Source: Pseudoalteromonas rubra (GTDB taxonomy: Bacteria; Pseudomonadota; Gammaproteobacteria; Enterobacterales; Alteromonadaceae). From it: a stretch of 64,000 bases of DNA. Below are positions 16,290 through 24,419 of the stretch, one piece after another. The position numbers and the translations under genes were made by a program. The DNA lies in contig NZ_AHCD03000035.1 in assembly GCF_000238295.3 (NCBI RefSeq), positions 558,001 through 622,000 of the forward strand, given 5' to 3'. A model generated the notes under the pieces. That model did not search any database, had not been told where the DNA came from, and worked only from the letters and a program-made list of their open reading frames with translations. The stretch's first letter is position 1; each line of letters begins with the position of its first letter.

Positions 16290-16576
16290 GTTCTGCTTTG
16301 ATATTCATGTTTAATCTCAGTCGCTAGCGACCAAGCTTTAGATTGTAATGAGCTGAAATTTTCATTTTTACGAGTTGTACGGGATAAGTAGTAATCATTA
16401 AATGAACCCATACCGCCATAGGCACCCAATACTTTTTCTACACCACTGAAATCGGATTGTATGATCCTTTTTCTAGCTTCCTGCATCCAAATTAACCAAT
16501 TCTCGTTTCCATCATCTTTTAGATAAGAAATCATTTCATCTAGAACGGCTACCAATTCTTTAGTTTTAGGTCCCAT
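16286..16576 (-). CDS. Cassette-encoded hypothetical protein (DUF6966-like)
   Basis: A 96-residue soluble protein with the motif VLGAYGGMGSFNDYYLS near residue 48, preceded by WLIWMQEARKRI. The GGMGSFND motif recalls a family of small bacterial proteins of unknown function (DUF6966 by my recollection). No catalytic role can be assigned. Confidence 0.6.
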   Translation of the reverse strand: MGPKTKELVAVLDEMISYLKDDGNENWLIWMQEARKRIIQSDFSGVEKVLGAYGGMGSFNDYYLSRTTRKNENFSSLQSKAWSLATEIKHEYQSRT

Positions 16577-16588
16577 GTTTCCCTACAC

Positions 16589-16687
16589 ATAACGCTCGTC
16601 GAAGGCGAAAAATGCTTGGCTAAAATTTGTGCGGCACGAACAAAGCCAACTGCTTTTTGTCCGCCCCGTTTGATTTGCTTTGTTGTG
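16589..16687 (-). repeat. attC site of the 16620 cassette
   Basis: CATAACGCTCGTCGAAGGCG at left, TGCTTGGCTAAAATTTGTGC and GAACAAAGCCAACTGC inside, GCTTTGTTGTG at right. Confidence 0.8.
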
Positions 16688-17045
16688 AATGCCTTTGAAA
16701 TGATAAAAACCAGCTATTACCCCAGACGGTATAATAAGTTCTATATACGTTTCGCACACGGCAAGAGCTTGAAGATCTTGAACGATTATCCCTATTGCAA
16801 TCTTTACCACTGTACATAACATCAATGCGTACACCACCAAAGAGGAACTCTTTAATCCAAATATCCATACTTGAAGCTTTAGCCCACTCTTGATTAGGCA
16901 AACCTAAAACTTTATGAACTTCACCTCTTTTTAGGTTTTTATGAGCTTGTAAAGAGTTGCTCCACAACGTGTATGATGGCATTGCTAATATAAACACAGC
17001 TATTAATGAGAGTAACATGATCGTTATTACTGTTTTTTTAATCAC
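16620..17045 (-). CDS. Cassette-encoded membrane-anchored protein
   Basis: About 141 residues. A GTG at 17045 with GGGGG upstream is the likely start; earlier codons lie in the next attC. One N-terminal membrane segment (IKKTVITIMLLSLIAVFILA), then HKNLKRGEVHKVLGLPNQEW, a pattern of SmpA-like or outer-membrane-associated small proteins. The last ~20 codons are translated attC, so the natural C-terminus may have been lost or the ORF may simply use the attC stop. Confidence 0.55.
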   Translation of the reverse strand: MIKKTVITIMLLSLIAVFILAMPSYTLWSNSLQAHKNLKRGEVHKVLGLPNQEWAKASSMDIWIKEFLFGGVRIDVMYSGKDCNRDNRSRSSSSCRVRNVYRTYYTVWGNSWFLSFQRHSQQSKSNGADKKQLALFVPHKF

Positions 17046-17066
17046 GCTCGATACCCCCGGCATACA

Positions 17067-17165
17067 TAACACCTTACTTATAGACGCAATGATGCTTGGC
17101 TAAAATTAGCGAAAAAAAGGAATACAAGCCAGCGTTTTGCGTCCTTTTAATTGGCTTTTTAGTTT
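17067..17165 (-). repeat. attC site of the 17167 cassette
   Basis: CATAACACCTTAC at left, GCTTGGCTAAAATTAGCGAA and ATACAAGCCAGC inside, and a degenerate GGCTTTTTAG at right. Confidence 0.7.
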
Positions 17166-17166
17166 A

Positions 17167-17523
17167 CTATTTCGAGTCAACTTTATTCGTACCTGCTGGC
17201 CCTTCAATTATAGCTACACCACATTTGTTTGCTATAGATTGTATTGAGTCTTCTAGCATTTTGTAGCCAAGTTCATCCGCGCCAATTGGTTCTAATGAAA
17301 GCACATATCCATATTTTAAATCTGGTTCCAATTTTAATGCTTGAGCGGTGGGCTTCTCTGAACCATCCAATTTCTCTAGAATCAACTGCCAATCCATTTT
17401 AGGGCTGGGGTATACATAGGAAGTAAAATCATCCCATTTTTCCTCACTCCAATCGCCTGATCTTGGGAGAACAGCTGGTAAAGCCGCGATACAAGTAACC
17501 CAAATTGCAACATCCATGCTCAT
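17167..17523 (-). CDS. Cassette-encoded hypothetical protein
   Basis: A 118-residue soluble protein (MSMDVAIWVTCIAALP start; later WQLILEKLDGSEKPTAQAL and DELGYKMLEDSIQSIA). No family is recognised. A good GGAGAA lies upstream of the ATG. Confidence 0.6.
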   Translation of the reverse strand: MSMDVAIWVTCIAALPAVLPRSGDWSEEKWDDFTSYVYPSPKMDWQLILEKLDGSEKPTAQALKLEPDLKYGYVLSLEPIGADELGYKMLEDSIQSIANKCGVAIIEGPAGTNKVDSK

Positions 17524-17536
17524 ATATTTCTCCTAG

Positions 17537-17571
17537 TAAACTAAAGCCCCACTTTAATTCGCTTGTTATAA
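17537..17571 (-). repeat. Truncated attC site of the RidA cassette
   Basis: Only ~35 bp: AACTAAAGCCCC at left and ATTCGCTTGTTATA at right; most of the palindrome is missing. Confidence 0.45.
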
Positions 17572-17952
17572 CTACATTACTACACAGTCAATTTCTGTTT
17601 CAACTAACCATTTTTCGTCAATGAAACGGCTTACCTCAACAAAAGTACAGGCTGGTTTTATAGCTGAAAATAGTTCACCATGAGCTTTTGCCGCTTCTTC
17701 CCATTGAGAAATATCGGTAAGCATAATCCGAGTTCTAACAACATCACTAATATTCCCTCCAGCTTCTTCTATCGCACCAATTGATAGCTCAAGGCAATAT
17801 TTGGTTTGATTGTATACGTCATCAATATAAACAGTTTCACCATTCTTTATTGGGGCAGTCCCTGAAACAGAGATTTGATTTCCGACACGACAGGCACGAG
17901 AAAAACCTATTGGTTCTTCAAGGTGCGAGCCTGAACTTACAGTTTTTTTCAT
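17572..17952 (-). CDS. RidA/YjgF family protein
   Basis: A 126-residue RidA-type trimeric protein, expected to act on reactive imine/enamine intermediates or a related substrate. Family segments seen: GFSRACRVGNQISVSGTAP, YNQTKYCLELSIGAIEEAGG, VVRTRIMLTD and the C-terminal CTFVEVSRFIDEKWLVEIE-like stretch (here VETEIDCVVM). The ATG at 17952 is chosen; the open frame upstream enters the attC. Confidence 0.85.
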   Translation of the reverse strand: MKKTVSSGSHLEEPIGFSRACRVGNQISVSGTAPIKNGETVYIDDVYNQTKYCLELSIGAIEEAGGNISDVVRTRIMLTDISQWEEAAKAHGELFSAIKPACTFVEVSRFIDEKWLVETEIDCVVM

Positions 17953-17968
17953 AGGTCGACCTGTAGTT

Positions 17969-18037
17969 ATAACGCAGCGCTCAGCCGCTGACAAAACAAA
18001 TAGCAGTTTTGGAAGTTGGTTGCAGCGCCTTGTGATA
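17969..18037 (-). repeat. attC site of the GFA/TetR cassette
   Basis: TATAACGCAGCGCTCAGCCG at left and GCAGCGCCTTGTGATA at right, about 69 bp. Confidence 0.6.
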
Positions 18038-18078
18038 TTCCTGTTCACATAGCCTATTTCAGCTTTTTTGTCATACGT

Positions 18079-18495
18079 TTAGCCTGCCATTCCTGGAGGT
18101 AAAATGTCAAATTTTGGAACATTGTTAGGAAAGGTTGCCCACGATGGTGCTGAAGATGCGTAAATCGACATTTTTGGAGTGAAGTTATTATTTTTTAATG
18201 AAGTTGCCGATACAGAGTAAAAATCACCCGCTGTTACTTCTGCGCATAAAGCCGTACTACAAGTATTACAGAAGTGATAATGTACCTCTTTTCCTGAATC
18301 TCCAGAACGTGTATACGAGGAAGGTGTACCTTTCGTAAAAGAAAAGTTTTCTCTTGGCACCCAAAGCCCAAACCACTTATCCGACCCAGTAAGCGCTTGA
18401 CAGTCCTTACAATAGCAAAAAGTAGAATTTATAGGATCATTATCAAAGCAAAATTCAATGTCACCGCAACGACAACTTCCAATGTGTTTTTCCAT
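18079..18495 (-). CDS. GFA (CENP-V type) zinc protein
   Basis: A 138-residue protein of the glutathione-dependent formaldehyde-activating-like fold. Zinc-binding cysteines are visible in GSCRCGDIEF, CYCKDCQALTGS and FCNTCSTALCAE. The molecular role of most members is unknown. The ATG at 18495 has GGAGATAGC upstream and is preferred to the ATG at 18567. It is divergent from the TetR gene. Confidence 0.85.
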   Translation of the reverse strand: MEKHIGSCRCGDIEFCFDNDPINSTFCYCKDCQALTGSDKWFGLWVPRENFSFTKGTPSSYTRSGDSGKEVHYHFCNTCSTALCAEVTAGDFYSVSATSLKNNNFTPKMSIYASSAPSWATFPNNVPKFDILPPGMAG

Positions 18496-18591
18496 GCTAT
18501 CTCCAGTGTGGTTGATTCCAAAAATGGATAGGATGAACTCAAATTCATATTGACTTTCTCCATCCAAAGGTCGACTTCATCCTAGAGTAGA

Positions 18592-18621
18592 ATTTATATA
18601 TGATAAAGAACATATATAAAT
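18592..18621. promoter_or_regulatory. Candidate TetR operator
   Basis: A perfect inverted repeat with 11-bp arms, ATTTATATATG and CATATATAAAT, separated by 8 bp, between the GFA and TetR genes and directly against the TetR ATG. Such symmetry is typical of a TetR dimer site. Autoregulation and control of the GFA gene are inferred. Confidence 0.7.
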
Positions 18622-19215
18622 ATGGAAAAGCTTGGCCTTATGCCCTACACAAAGGAACACAAAAATAAAACTCGTGAAAAAATTCTTGATAGTGCTTTCA
18701 GGCAATTTGTATTAAAAGGTTTTGAAGGCATTACAATCGATGATTTGATGGGAAGCTGTGGGCTTACCCGAGGCGCTTTTTATGCGCACTTTACGAGTAA
18801 AGCAGAGCTTTACCGTGAAGCATTAAATTTCGCTGCCAGTAGTACCAAGCTTGCCAACCTTAAGCCTGATGATTTATCAAATAAACAATGGCTATGTCTG
18901 TTATTGAATGAATACCTAAGTCTGGAACATGTAAAAGGAAAAAATTCATGTCCGCTAGCGTTCTTAGTTACAGACATCAACATGAAGAATGATGAAGCAA
19001 ATATAGCTTACGCTAACACTTTCCATGGTATGAATACAGCAATTATGGAATACGCGGAAAGTTACACGGATTGTGACAAGCAAGATATTTTGTCCGTAAC
19101 TGCAATGATTATCGGGGCAGTAGCTATAGCAAGAAAGCTTCAGGATCCAGATTCTATTCATAGCTTATTAGAAGCATGCAGGCGAGAAGCAGGCGCAAAG
19201 TTGGGAGGAATATAA
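18622..19215 (+). CDS. TetR family transcriptional regulator
   Basis: A 197-residue regulator. The N-terminal helix-turn-helix is typical: REKILDSAFRQFVLKGFEGI, then TIDDLMGSCGLTRGAFYAHF with SKAELYREAL after it. The C-terminal ligand domain (residues ~70-195) has the pattern of the TetR_C subfamily common next to oxidoreductase or GFA genes. The ATG at 18622 abuts the operator and lacks a clear ribosome site; the ATG at 18640 (MPYTKEH) with GGAAAAG upstream is a strong alternative. Confidence 0.85.
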   Translation: MEKLGLMPYTKEHKNKTREKILDSAFRQFVLKGFEGITIDDLMGSCGLTRGAFYAHFTSKAELYREALNFAASSTKLANLKPDDLSNKQWLCLLLNEYLSLEHVKGKNSCPLAFLVTDINMKNDEANIAYANTFHGMNTAIMEYAESYTDCDKQDILSVTAMIIGAVAIARKLQDPDSIHSLLEACRREAGAKLGGI

Positions 19216-19224
19216 CACTTTGCT

Positions 19225-19965
19225 CTGAGGAATCCCCAGATAATTCTACCTTAAATCAATATGATGGACACGCACGGTATTGTTTGATCTAATTTATTTC
19301 GCCAAAAACCAACCAGATAACAACACCATGCGTGATACAACCATCCTACACTATATACGCAGAAAAAACTGCCCCCGTATTCATGCCCGGCGCCTTGATT
19401 CATTAATGCTGGCAACTGAAACTTTGCTCGTTAGCAATCAACTTTCACGCACCAAGCTGGGTCGAAATATGAAGGGCCCTGTCGCTGCTAAGCACAATAT
19501 CAAGCGTATGGGCCAGCTGCTCGGCAACACCGCCATGCATAACGACCGGCTTGCTATTTACCGCTTTCATGCGCGCCTGATATGTGGCGCTAATCCCTTG
19601 CAAATCGAAGAAAGCTTTCGAGACGTTAAAGGCCCCCAATACGGTATGGGCCTGAGACATAGTAACAGCCGATGACCCAACCAGCGCGATATGCTGCTAT
19701 TACTCGCAAAGTGTTTTTCAAGTGAGAGCGACCATTATTCTCTGGTGGGTCGGCCTATATACTCAGCACTCAAATTGGCAACTAAAGTTCCAGGCAAATA
19801 CCATCAAAGATCGTGCTGTGCTGTACTGTTGACTGTCAGACTTGGCAAAGAGGTTAGGCGAGGAGCGATTCTGTTATAACGGGAAGCAACTTCGCTGGGC
19901 TATTCGTAAATACGTGCGCTTGATACATCGGCTTGGGAGACTTAAATTATGAGGGGATCCTCCAG
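19225..19965 (+). mobile_element. IS10-like element, internally deleted (741 bp)
   Basis: Left end CTGAGGAATCCCCAGATAAT, right end TTATGAGGGGATCCTCCAG. The transposase is missing its centre: the frame runs through the N-terminal ~88 codons and jumps to the IEESFRDVKGPQY-encoding segment at an ATGC-like microhomology. Left flank CACTTTGCT and right flank CGCCCAAAT are not a matching target duplication, suggesting recombination between copies. Not able to make transposase. Confidence 0.85.
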
Positions 19966-20057
19966 CGCCCAAATAACAGGCTAATAAAGCTTGGCTATAA
20001 TTGTGAGCGAATCGGACCAAGCCAAGCTTTATTGGTCCGCGTTGACTTGCTTGTTAG
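19966..20057 (-). repeat. attC site (right part) of the 20029 cassette
   Basis: CGCCCAAATAACAGGCTAAT at left, AAAGCTTGGCTATAATTGTG and its partner CAAGCCAAGCTTTATTGG inside, GCTTGTTAGG at right. A near-identical copy is at 30098-30188. Confidence 0.8.
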
Positions 20058-20550
20058 GCTTACTCATCACTGAAATATATGTATCAGGAACAGATATAGC
20101 GCCGTTATACATAGAAAATTTTTCAAAGTCGATTTTCGAAACAACATAGCCCCTTTTTGACAGCTCTCTATTGATATCTCGAAACAATGTTGTTGATTTT
20201 AACGCTTGATCATATGCTCTCATTACAGAGTGGAGTGCTGGGTTGTGCAAATTACCAGAAGACTTCTTAGCTGCAACTAATTCAGAGCTATAATATTGTT
20301 GGTAAAATTCCAATAACTCATTATTTGTTTTTTCTGACGACTGGCCAATAAGCCGAATACTAAACTCCTTTCGAGTGAACTCCAATACCTTGAAAATATC
20401 CTTAGCCTGATACCCTTCACTTTTAACTAAAGCCAACTCTAGACTTGGGGTTGCTCCATATCTTTTGAACTCTAATATTTTCAACTCAGTTGAGTGAGAA
20501 TAGCGAGTATAAATAAGCAATGAAAAAATAATCAGTATGTGAATTTTCAC
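20029..20550 (-). CDS. Cassette-encoded secreted protein (copy 1)
   Basis: A 173-residue protein with an N-terminal hydrophobic signal (KIHILIIFSLLIYTRYSHS). A GTG at 20550 with GAGGAAG upstream is the likely start; the open frame continues upstream only because the IS end is open. No family recognised. The stop is in the attC. A copy differing at two residues is at 30161-30682. Confidence 0.6.
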   Translation of the reverse strand: MKIHILIIFSLLIYTRYSHSTELKILEFKRYGATPSLELALVKSEGYQAKDIFKVLEFTRKEFSIRLIGQSSEKTNNELLEFYQQYYSSELVAAKKSSGNLHNPALHSVMRAYDQALKSTTLFRDINRELSKRGYVVSKIDFEKFSMYNGAISVPDTYISVMSKPNKQVNADQ

Positions 20551-20580
20551 TATTCTTCCTCGTAAGCCTAAGGCCTCACT

Positions 20581-21316
20581 CTGAGGAATCCCCAGATATT
20601 CATATTTAAGATCAATGTGATGGACACGCACGGTATTGATTGATCCTATTTATTTCGCCAAAAACCAAATAGATAACAACACCATGCGTGATACCACCAC
20701 CCTACACGATATGCTCAGAAAAAGCTGCCCCAAAATTGATGCTTTACGCCTTGATTCATTAATGCTGGCAACTGAAACTTTGCTCGTTAGCAATCAACTT
20801 TCACTCACTGAGCTGGGTCGAAATATGAAGGGCCCTGTCACTGCTAAGCACAATATCAAGCGTATGGACCGGCTGCCTGGCAACACCGCCATGCATAACG
20901 TGCGGCTTGCTATTTACCGATTCCAAGCGCGTTTGATATGTGGCGCTAACCCCATGCAAATCGAAGAAAGCTTTTGAGACCTTAAAGGCCCCCAATACGA
21001 TATGGGCCAAAGACATAGTAACAGCCGATGCCCCAACCGGCTCGATATACTGTTATTACTCGCCCAGTGTTTTTCAAGTGAGAGCGACCATTATTCTCTG
21101 GTGGATCGGCCTATATACCCAGCACTCAAATTGGCAACGAAAGTTCCAGGCAAATACCATCAGAGGCCGTGCTGCGCTGTCGACTGTCAGGCTTGGCAAG
21201 AGGTTAGGCTACGAAGCGATTATGTTATGACGATGAAGCAACTACGCTGGACTATACGCGAATACGTACGCTTGATACATCGGCTTGGGAGGTCACAATT
21301 ATGGGAGATCCCCCAG
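20581..21316 (+). mobile_element. IS10-like element, internally deleted (736 bp)
   Basis: Left end CTGAGGAATCCCCAG, right end GGGAGATCCCCCAG. The transposase frame stops with a TGA inside the IEESF segment (AAGCTTTTGAGACC) and the centre is deleted as in the other short copies. It shares the C-terminal frame-shifting insertion. Left flank GGCCTCACT, right flank CGCCGCAGA. Confidence 0.85.
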
Positions 21317-21410
21317 CGCCGCAGATAAACGGCAAAAATTAGTTGGCTAAGCTAGTAAGGAACGAACAAAGCCAACTTTTTCCGCCCTTTTTTATTTGCC
21401 TTGTTAGGTA
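21317..21410 (-). repeat. attC site (right part) of the 21404 cassette
   Basis: CGCCGCAGATAAACGGC at left, AGTTGGCTAAGCTAGTAAGG and AACAAAGCCAACTT inside, GCCTTGTTAGG at right. Confidence 0.8.
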
Positions 21411-21712
21411 TAAAAATGCCTTACTAGAGAAAATAAAGCTAATAAAATAAGTACAATAAGCAGTAGTTGGTGGACTAAATAAAAGCTGTTTATGGCTTTT
21501 AAGCGAACACTTGAAAAATACGCCTTTTTATAAACCAACCCGAAGCTAAGCATCACTGAAAACATAGCTAAGATGAGAGCCAAAGCTATCAGCTTAGCAA
21601 TAAATGGAGTTAGTAAATTTAAAAAGCTAGAGCCTGCTAATGCGATAAACATAGTGAGAGTTGCTGTTTCAAAAACGGCTTTAAATTTTACTTTTGATAT
21701 TTCCAATTGCAC
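21404..21712 (-). CDS. Cassette-encoded three-helix membrane protein
   Basis: A 102-residue protein with three predicted membrane segments (around residues 15-32, 36-57 and 76-97). No family recognised. The upstream ribosome site is weak. Confidence 0.55.
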   Translation of the reverse strand: MQLEISKVKFKAVFETATLTMFIALAGSSFLNLLTPFIAKLIALALILAMFSVMLSFGLVYKKAYFSSVRLKAINSFYLVHQLLLIVLILLALFSLVRHFYT

Positions 21713-21730
21713 AAATGCTCAATGTATGTC

Positions 21731-21832
21731 TAACGCCCCAATAAAAAGCTAAAGATAAGTTACTTATACTTTGGCGGGGTACGTACAACAAACCAATTGT
21801 TTTTTGCCTTATCACTTTATTGGCTTGTTAGC
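21731..21832 (-). repeat. attC site of the 21834 cassette
   Basis: TCTAACGCCCCAATAAAAAG at left, TACTTTGGCGGGG inside and TTGGCTTGTTAGC at right. Confidence 0.75.
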
Positions 21833-21833
21833 T

Positions 21834-22274
21834 TTATTTACTACTGTTTAGCCAAATTAAAGTAACCTCAGATATGGGATTACATGAAGAAACTTTTATT
21901 GTGCTGAACTCAACACCAGTGGGTATAGGTTTAAAAGTATGAAATGTAACATAGCTTTTATCTTGTCCTACACTACCACCTGTTTCATCTAATAAAGCAA
22001 CTTTACCATCATTGGTAATCAATTCTGCTTTTAAACAGCCTTTCGGGTAAGCTTCTGAAATATTATTTAGACCTGCAACCACATTTTCATATTTTCCAAC
22101 AATGTGGGTTATATCAACCTCAATCTTTGCCCCTTGGTTAATAGCCGAGATTGGCTCTTCAAGAACAATGGTTGTTGGTATTTCATTAACATTTATAGGA
22201 GTTGTATTGATTATTGTTTGACTGCTAAAAAGCATCCAGTTTAGTAATGCCCAAATCCCCTTCAGTATATCCAA
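21834..22274 (-). CDS. Cassette-encoded secreted or anchored protein
   Basis: A 146-residue protein with an N-terminal hydrophobic stretch (LKGIWALLNWMLFSSQT) and a beta-rich body (TTIVLEEPISAINQGAKIEVDI; TFHTFKPIPTGVEFSTIKV) with two cysteines. No family recognised. Confidence 0.55.
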   Translation of the reverse strand: MDILKGIWALLNWMLFSSQTIINTTPINVNEIPTTIVLEEPISAINQGAKIEVDITHIVGKYENVVAGLNNISEAYPKGCLKAELITNDGKVALLDETGGSVGQDKSYVTFHTFKPIPTGVEFSTIKVSSCNPISEVTLIWLNSSK

Positions 22275-22296
22275 TTTAGTTCAAACTCCAGGTAAA

Positions 22297-22394
22297 GCTA
22301 GCGCCGCCGTAAGCAGACGAAAATAGAGGGCTACAATCTTGTAGCGAAGCGAAACTCAGCAACTATTTGAGCTCCGACTTAACGGCCTTGTTAA
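22297..22394 (-). repeat. attC site of the 22391 cassette
   Basis: CTAGCGCCGCCGTAAGC at left, AGCGAAGCGAAACTCAGC inside and GGCCTTGTTAAACG at right. Confidence 0.65.
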
Positions 22395-22642
22395 ACGTTT
22401 GATTCAGCGACTTTCTTCTTTAAAAACTCTATAAAAAAGTCATCCTCAACGTTGAAAAAATCAAAACCGACAGACTCAAAACCATCCGCTGTTTTTTCAA
22501 CAACCTTACCGAGATTGTTGTTCAAAAAGCTATACTCCCTTTGCAGGTTATAAATTAGCTGATTGAATCGTAGGTCTTCATCTTCCTTCCATAAGGTACG
22601 AAGCAAATCTAGTAATTCATCTAATCTTTCAGGGTCGCGCAA
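22391..22642 (-). CDS. Cassette-encoded small protein
   Basis: An 83-residue acidic soluble protein (RDPERLDELLDLLRTLWKED start; C-terminal FFIEFLKKKVAES). Predominantly helical. The pattern RFNQLIYNLQ recalls small proteins annotated only as hypothetical; no function proposed. Confidence 0.5.
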   Translation of the reverse strand: MRDPERLDELLDLLRTLWKEDEDLRFNQLIYNLQREYSFLNNNLGKVVEKTADGFESVGFDFFNVEDDFFIEFLKKKVAESNV

Positions 22643-22661
22643 CTTCTCACTCCTAAGACAC

Positions 22662-22698
22662 TTAACGCCACAATAAGGGCTGATAATTGGCTTGTTAT
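22662..22698 (-). repeat. Truncated attC site of the 22703 cassette
   Basis: Both cores are present (TTAACGCC and GGCTTGTTAT) but only ~37 bp apart, so the central palindrome has been deleted. Confidence 0.55.
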
Positions 22699-22702
22699 AT
22701 GC

Positions 22703-23011
22703 CTATTTAACTACACTTTTTAATAATTTTATACCGCCGTATTCATCATGTTTACTGGGCATAACTTTTAGTTCAGATTCACTTTCAGGTACATCTATGA
22801 ACAAGAAGTATCTTGCTCTTTTGTGGGCTGATGAGTGCAAATGCAATTCTGTACCTTCCGGAATTATGCCTTGTATTCCATTTGTTGTTGATACAGCTAT
22901 AGGCTTTGTAGTTTGAAAGATATTAGAAGTAATAAAATTAAACTTACCCCACATTGAACCTGCAAAGAAAGATAGTAAGCATAACATGATTACAACAATA
23001 TTCTTTAACAT
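22703..23011 (-). CDS. Cassette-encoded membrane-anchored protein
   Basis: A 102-residue protein with one N-terminal membrane anchor (KNIVVIMLCLLSFFAGSMWG) and an extracytoplasmic part with a KARYFLFIDV-like segment (RARYFLFIDVPESESE). No family recognised. Confidence 0.55.
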   Translation of the reverse strand: MLKNIVVIMLCLLSFFAGSMWGKFNFITSNIFQTTKPIAVSTTNGIQGIIPEGTELHLHSSAHKRARYFLFIDVPESESELKVMPSKHDEYGGIKLLKSVVK

Positions 23012-23049
23012 TTAGCCTATTCCTCCTTGGTAAATGCGCTTGTTAGACA
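23012..23049 (-). repeat. Truncated attC site of the 23043 cassette
   Basis: TTAGCCTATTCCTCC at left and ATGCGCTTGTTAGAC at right, about 38 bp; the palindrome is missing. Confidence 0.4.
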
Positions 23050-23555
23050 TTTATACTACGCTCCATTTTTTTAACTACTAAATCACGAGCTTTAGCCGAA
23101 AGAAAGTGCGACGGTATGTACTTCAGGCTATATGAGTGTCGTGATGGCCTGGATGTTTCTTTAACAAAATTTAGTATTACTTGGGCGTGCTCTTTATCCC
23201 ATGCCCACAATAGTTCACCTCGGACTTCCCATTGCCAATATGCATCGCTTGGCCAGTTTAATTTATGCTTTCTATTCGAATAGCAGTGAGAGCACTGCGC
23301 TAAACCATTCATAAGTAGAGGATAACCACCTTTACTCGCATCACCACCACCTCTCAGATACTGACTTGATCCAGACGGCACTTTCCAGCTTACTTGGGAA
23401 GGGAACCTTTCAAGCACCGTCCAGCCACCCCACTGATGTGTTGGCTTAGTTGCATCTGGAGGAGCCACCTTTTTCGACAAGAACTCAAACGGTTCCTCGA
23501 ACTTCGCCAGCTCCCCGCAGTCGGGACACTTAATATCAATTGGCTCGTACTTCAT
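23043..23555 (-). CDS. Cassette-encoded Cys-rich hypothetical protein
   Basis: A 170-residue soluble protein starting MKYEPIDIKCPDCGELAKF; a second CSHCYSNRK motif near residue 87 completes a probable four-cysteine zinc site. It also has a W-rich region (HQWGGWTVLERFPSQVSW). The ATG at 23555 is preferred since the frame upstream runs through an attC core. Family not recognised. Confidence 0.6.
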   Translation of the reverse strand: MKYEPIDIKCPDCGELAKFEEPFEFLSKKVAPPDATKPTHQWGGWTVLERFPSQVSWKVPSGSSQYLRGGGDASKGGYPLLMNGLAQCSHCYSNRKHKLNWPSDAYWQWEVRGELLWAWDKEHAQVILNFVKETSRPSRHSYSLKYIPSHFLSAKARDLVVKKMERSINV

Positions 23556-23574
23556 CTTGATGCCTAACGCCCTG

Positions 23575-23892
23575 CTAACCAGAGACAAACACTCCAGGGA
23601 TGACCATATGGTATTTGTACCCTGGTTCTAATTTTCCAAGCAAACCTTCAGCTTCTTGAACCATAGCTGTCATAAACCAATCTTATAGAAACTCTTTGTT
23701 TTTAATAAGATCGTTATAATCTTCAATTGATTCTGCAACTATCTCGCAATAAACATCTTCAGGACATAGCCGCCAAAATTTATCACTGAAATCTTTAACT
23801 ATTAGGTTACCAAAGTCGTTCTCTATAACCACTTCTTGAGGCTCGATACCAACCCAGCCCCAAGCATCTTGGATTTTGTTAAGTATGCTCAT
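23575..23892 (-). pseudogene. DUF1851 (Tdi1-like immunity) pseudogene, in-frame stop
   Basis: Residues 1-69 (MSILNKIQDAWGWVGIEP, LIVKDFSDKFWRLCPEDVYC) match DUF1851 proteins, which include the type VI secretion immunity protein Tdi1. A TAA at 23683-23685 interrupts the frame, yet the same frame goes on with DWFMTAMVQEAEGLLGKLEP and PGVFVSG, as the family does. The last ~40 codons are gone, cut by an attC core at 23563-23577. So this is a nonsense-mutated, 3'-truncated gene; a shortened 69-residue product could still be made. Confidence 0.75.
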
Positions 23893-23906
23893 ATCTCACC
23901 TTTCGC

Positions 23907-23988
23907 ATAACCCACTATTAACGGGCTAAAATTTTTGCGAAGCAAAATCAGCCCGCTATTACTTGTCCCTGTTTTATTACTTGTTAGC
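23907..23988 (-). repeat. attC site of the 23984 cassette
   Basis: CATAACCCACTATTAACGGG at left, the arms GCTAAAATTTTTGCG and GCAAAATCAGC inside, TTACTTGTTAGC at right. Confidence 0.75.
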
Positions 23989-24346
23989 TATACGTTTCCA
24001 CCAAGCCCTGCCATTTTGGGGCCAATTTAGCCGGAACAATAAATGAAGCGATTAGTGGAAAGGTAAGAACAATATATGTGCTGATTTCTTCAAAATAGAT
24101 AAAGAAACCAGCAAGGCTTTTATACCCTAGCTTTATCCAATCATAAAGCAGAAATGAAGAAATCAAGTTTAAGAGAGCCACTACAGGAAAAACTATTCCA
24201 AGAGTACCATACGCTATAATCAAGCAAACAATACAAAATAGGAACTTTCGTGGAATTTCCAAATGGGAGAATTTTGCAACTAACGCTGCCACGTATAGAG
24301 GTAACCAAAGTAAAAGTGGCACCCCTATGATTGCTAGATACTCCAT
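23984..24346 (-). CDS. Cassette-encoded four-helix membrane protein
   Basis: A 120-residue protein with four predicted membrane segments (residues ~5-24, 36-60, 60-72 region and 84-106). No family recognised. Confidence 0.55.
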   Translation of the reverse strand: MEYLAIIGVPLLLWLPLYVAALVAKFSHLEIPRKFLFCIVCLIIAYGTLGIVFPVVALLNLISSFLLYDWIKLGYKSLAGFFIYFEEISTYIVLTFPLIASFIVPAKLAPKWQGLVETYS

Positions 24347-24363
24347 AGCCTCTCCTGTATAGC

Positions 24364-24419
24364 TAACGCTTTACTAACTGTCCCAGTGAGTTTACGAACG
24401 AACTTGAGCAACTTGTTAT
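24364..24419 (-). repeat. Short attC site of the TonB-domain cassette
   Basis: CTAACGCTTTACTAACTGTC at left and AGCAACTTGTTATA at right, about 56 bp. Confidence 0.6.

Noticed and set aside
20551..20631. N-terminal extensions starting with MRVHH on several cassette proteins (also at 28082, 29304, 30763, 35214)
   Set aside because: They are translations of the IS left end, which is open on that strand. Proper starts with ribosome sites and signal peptides follow downstream.
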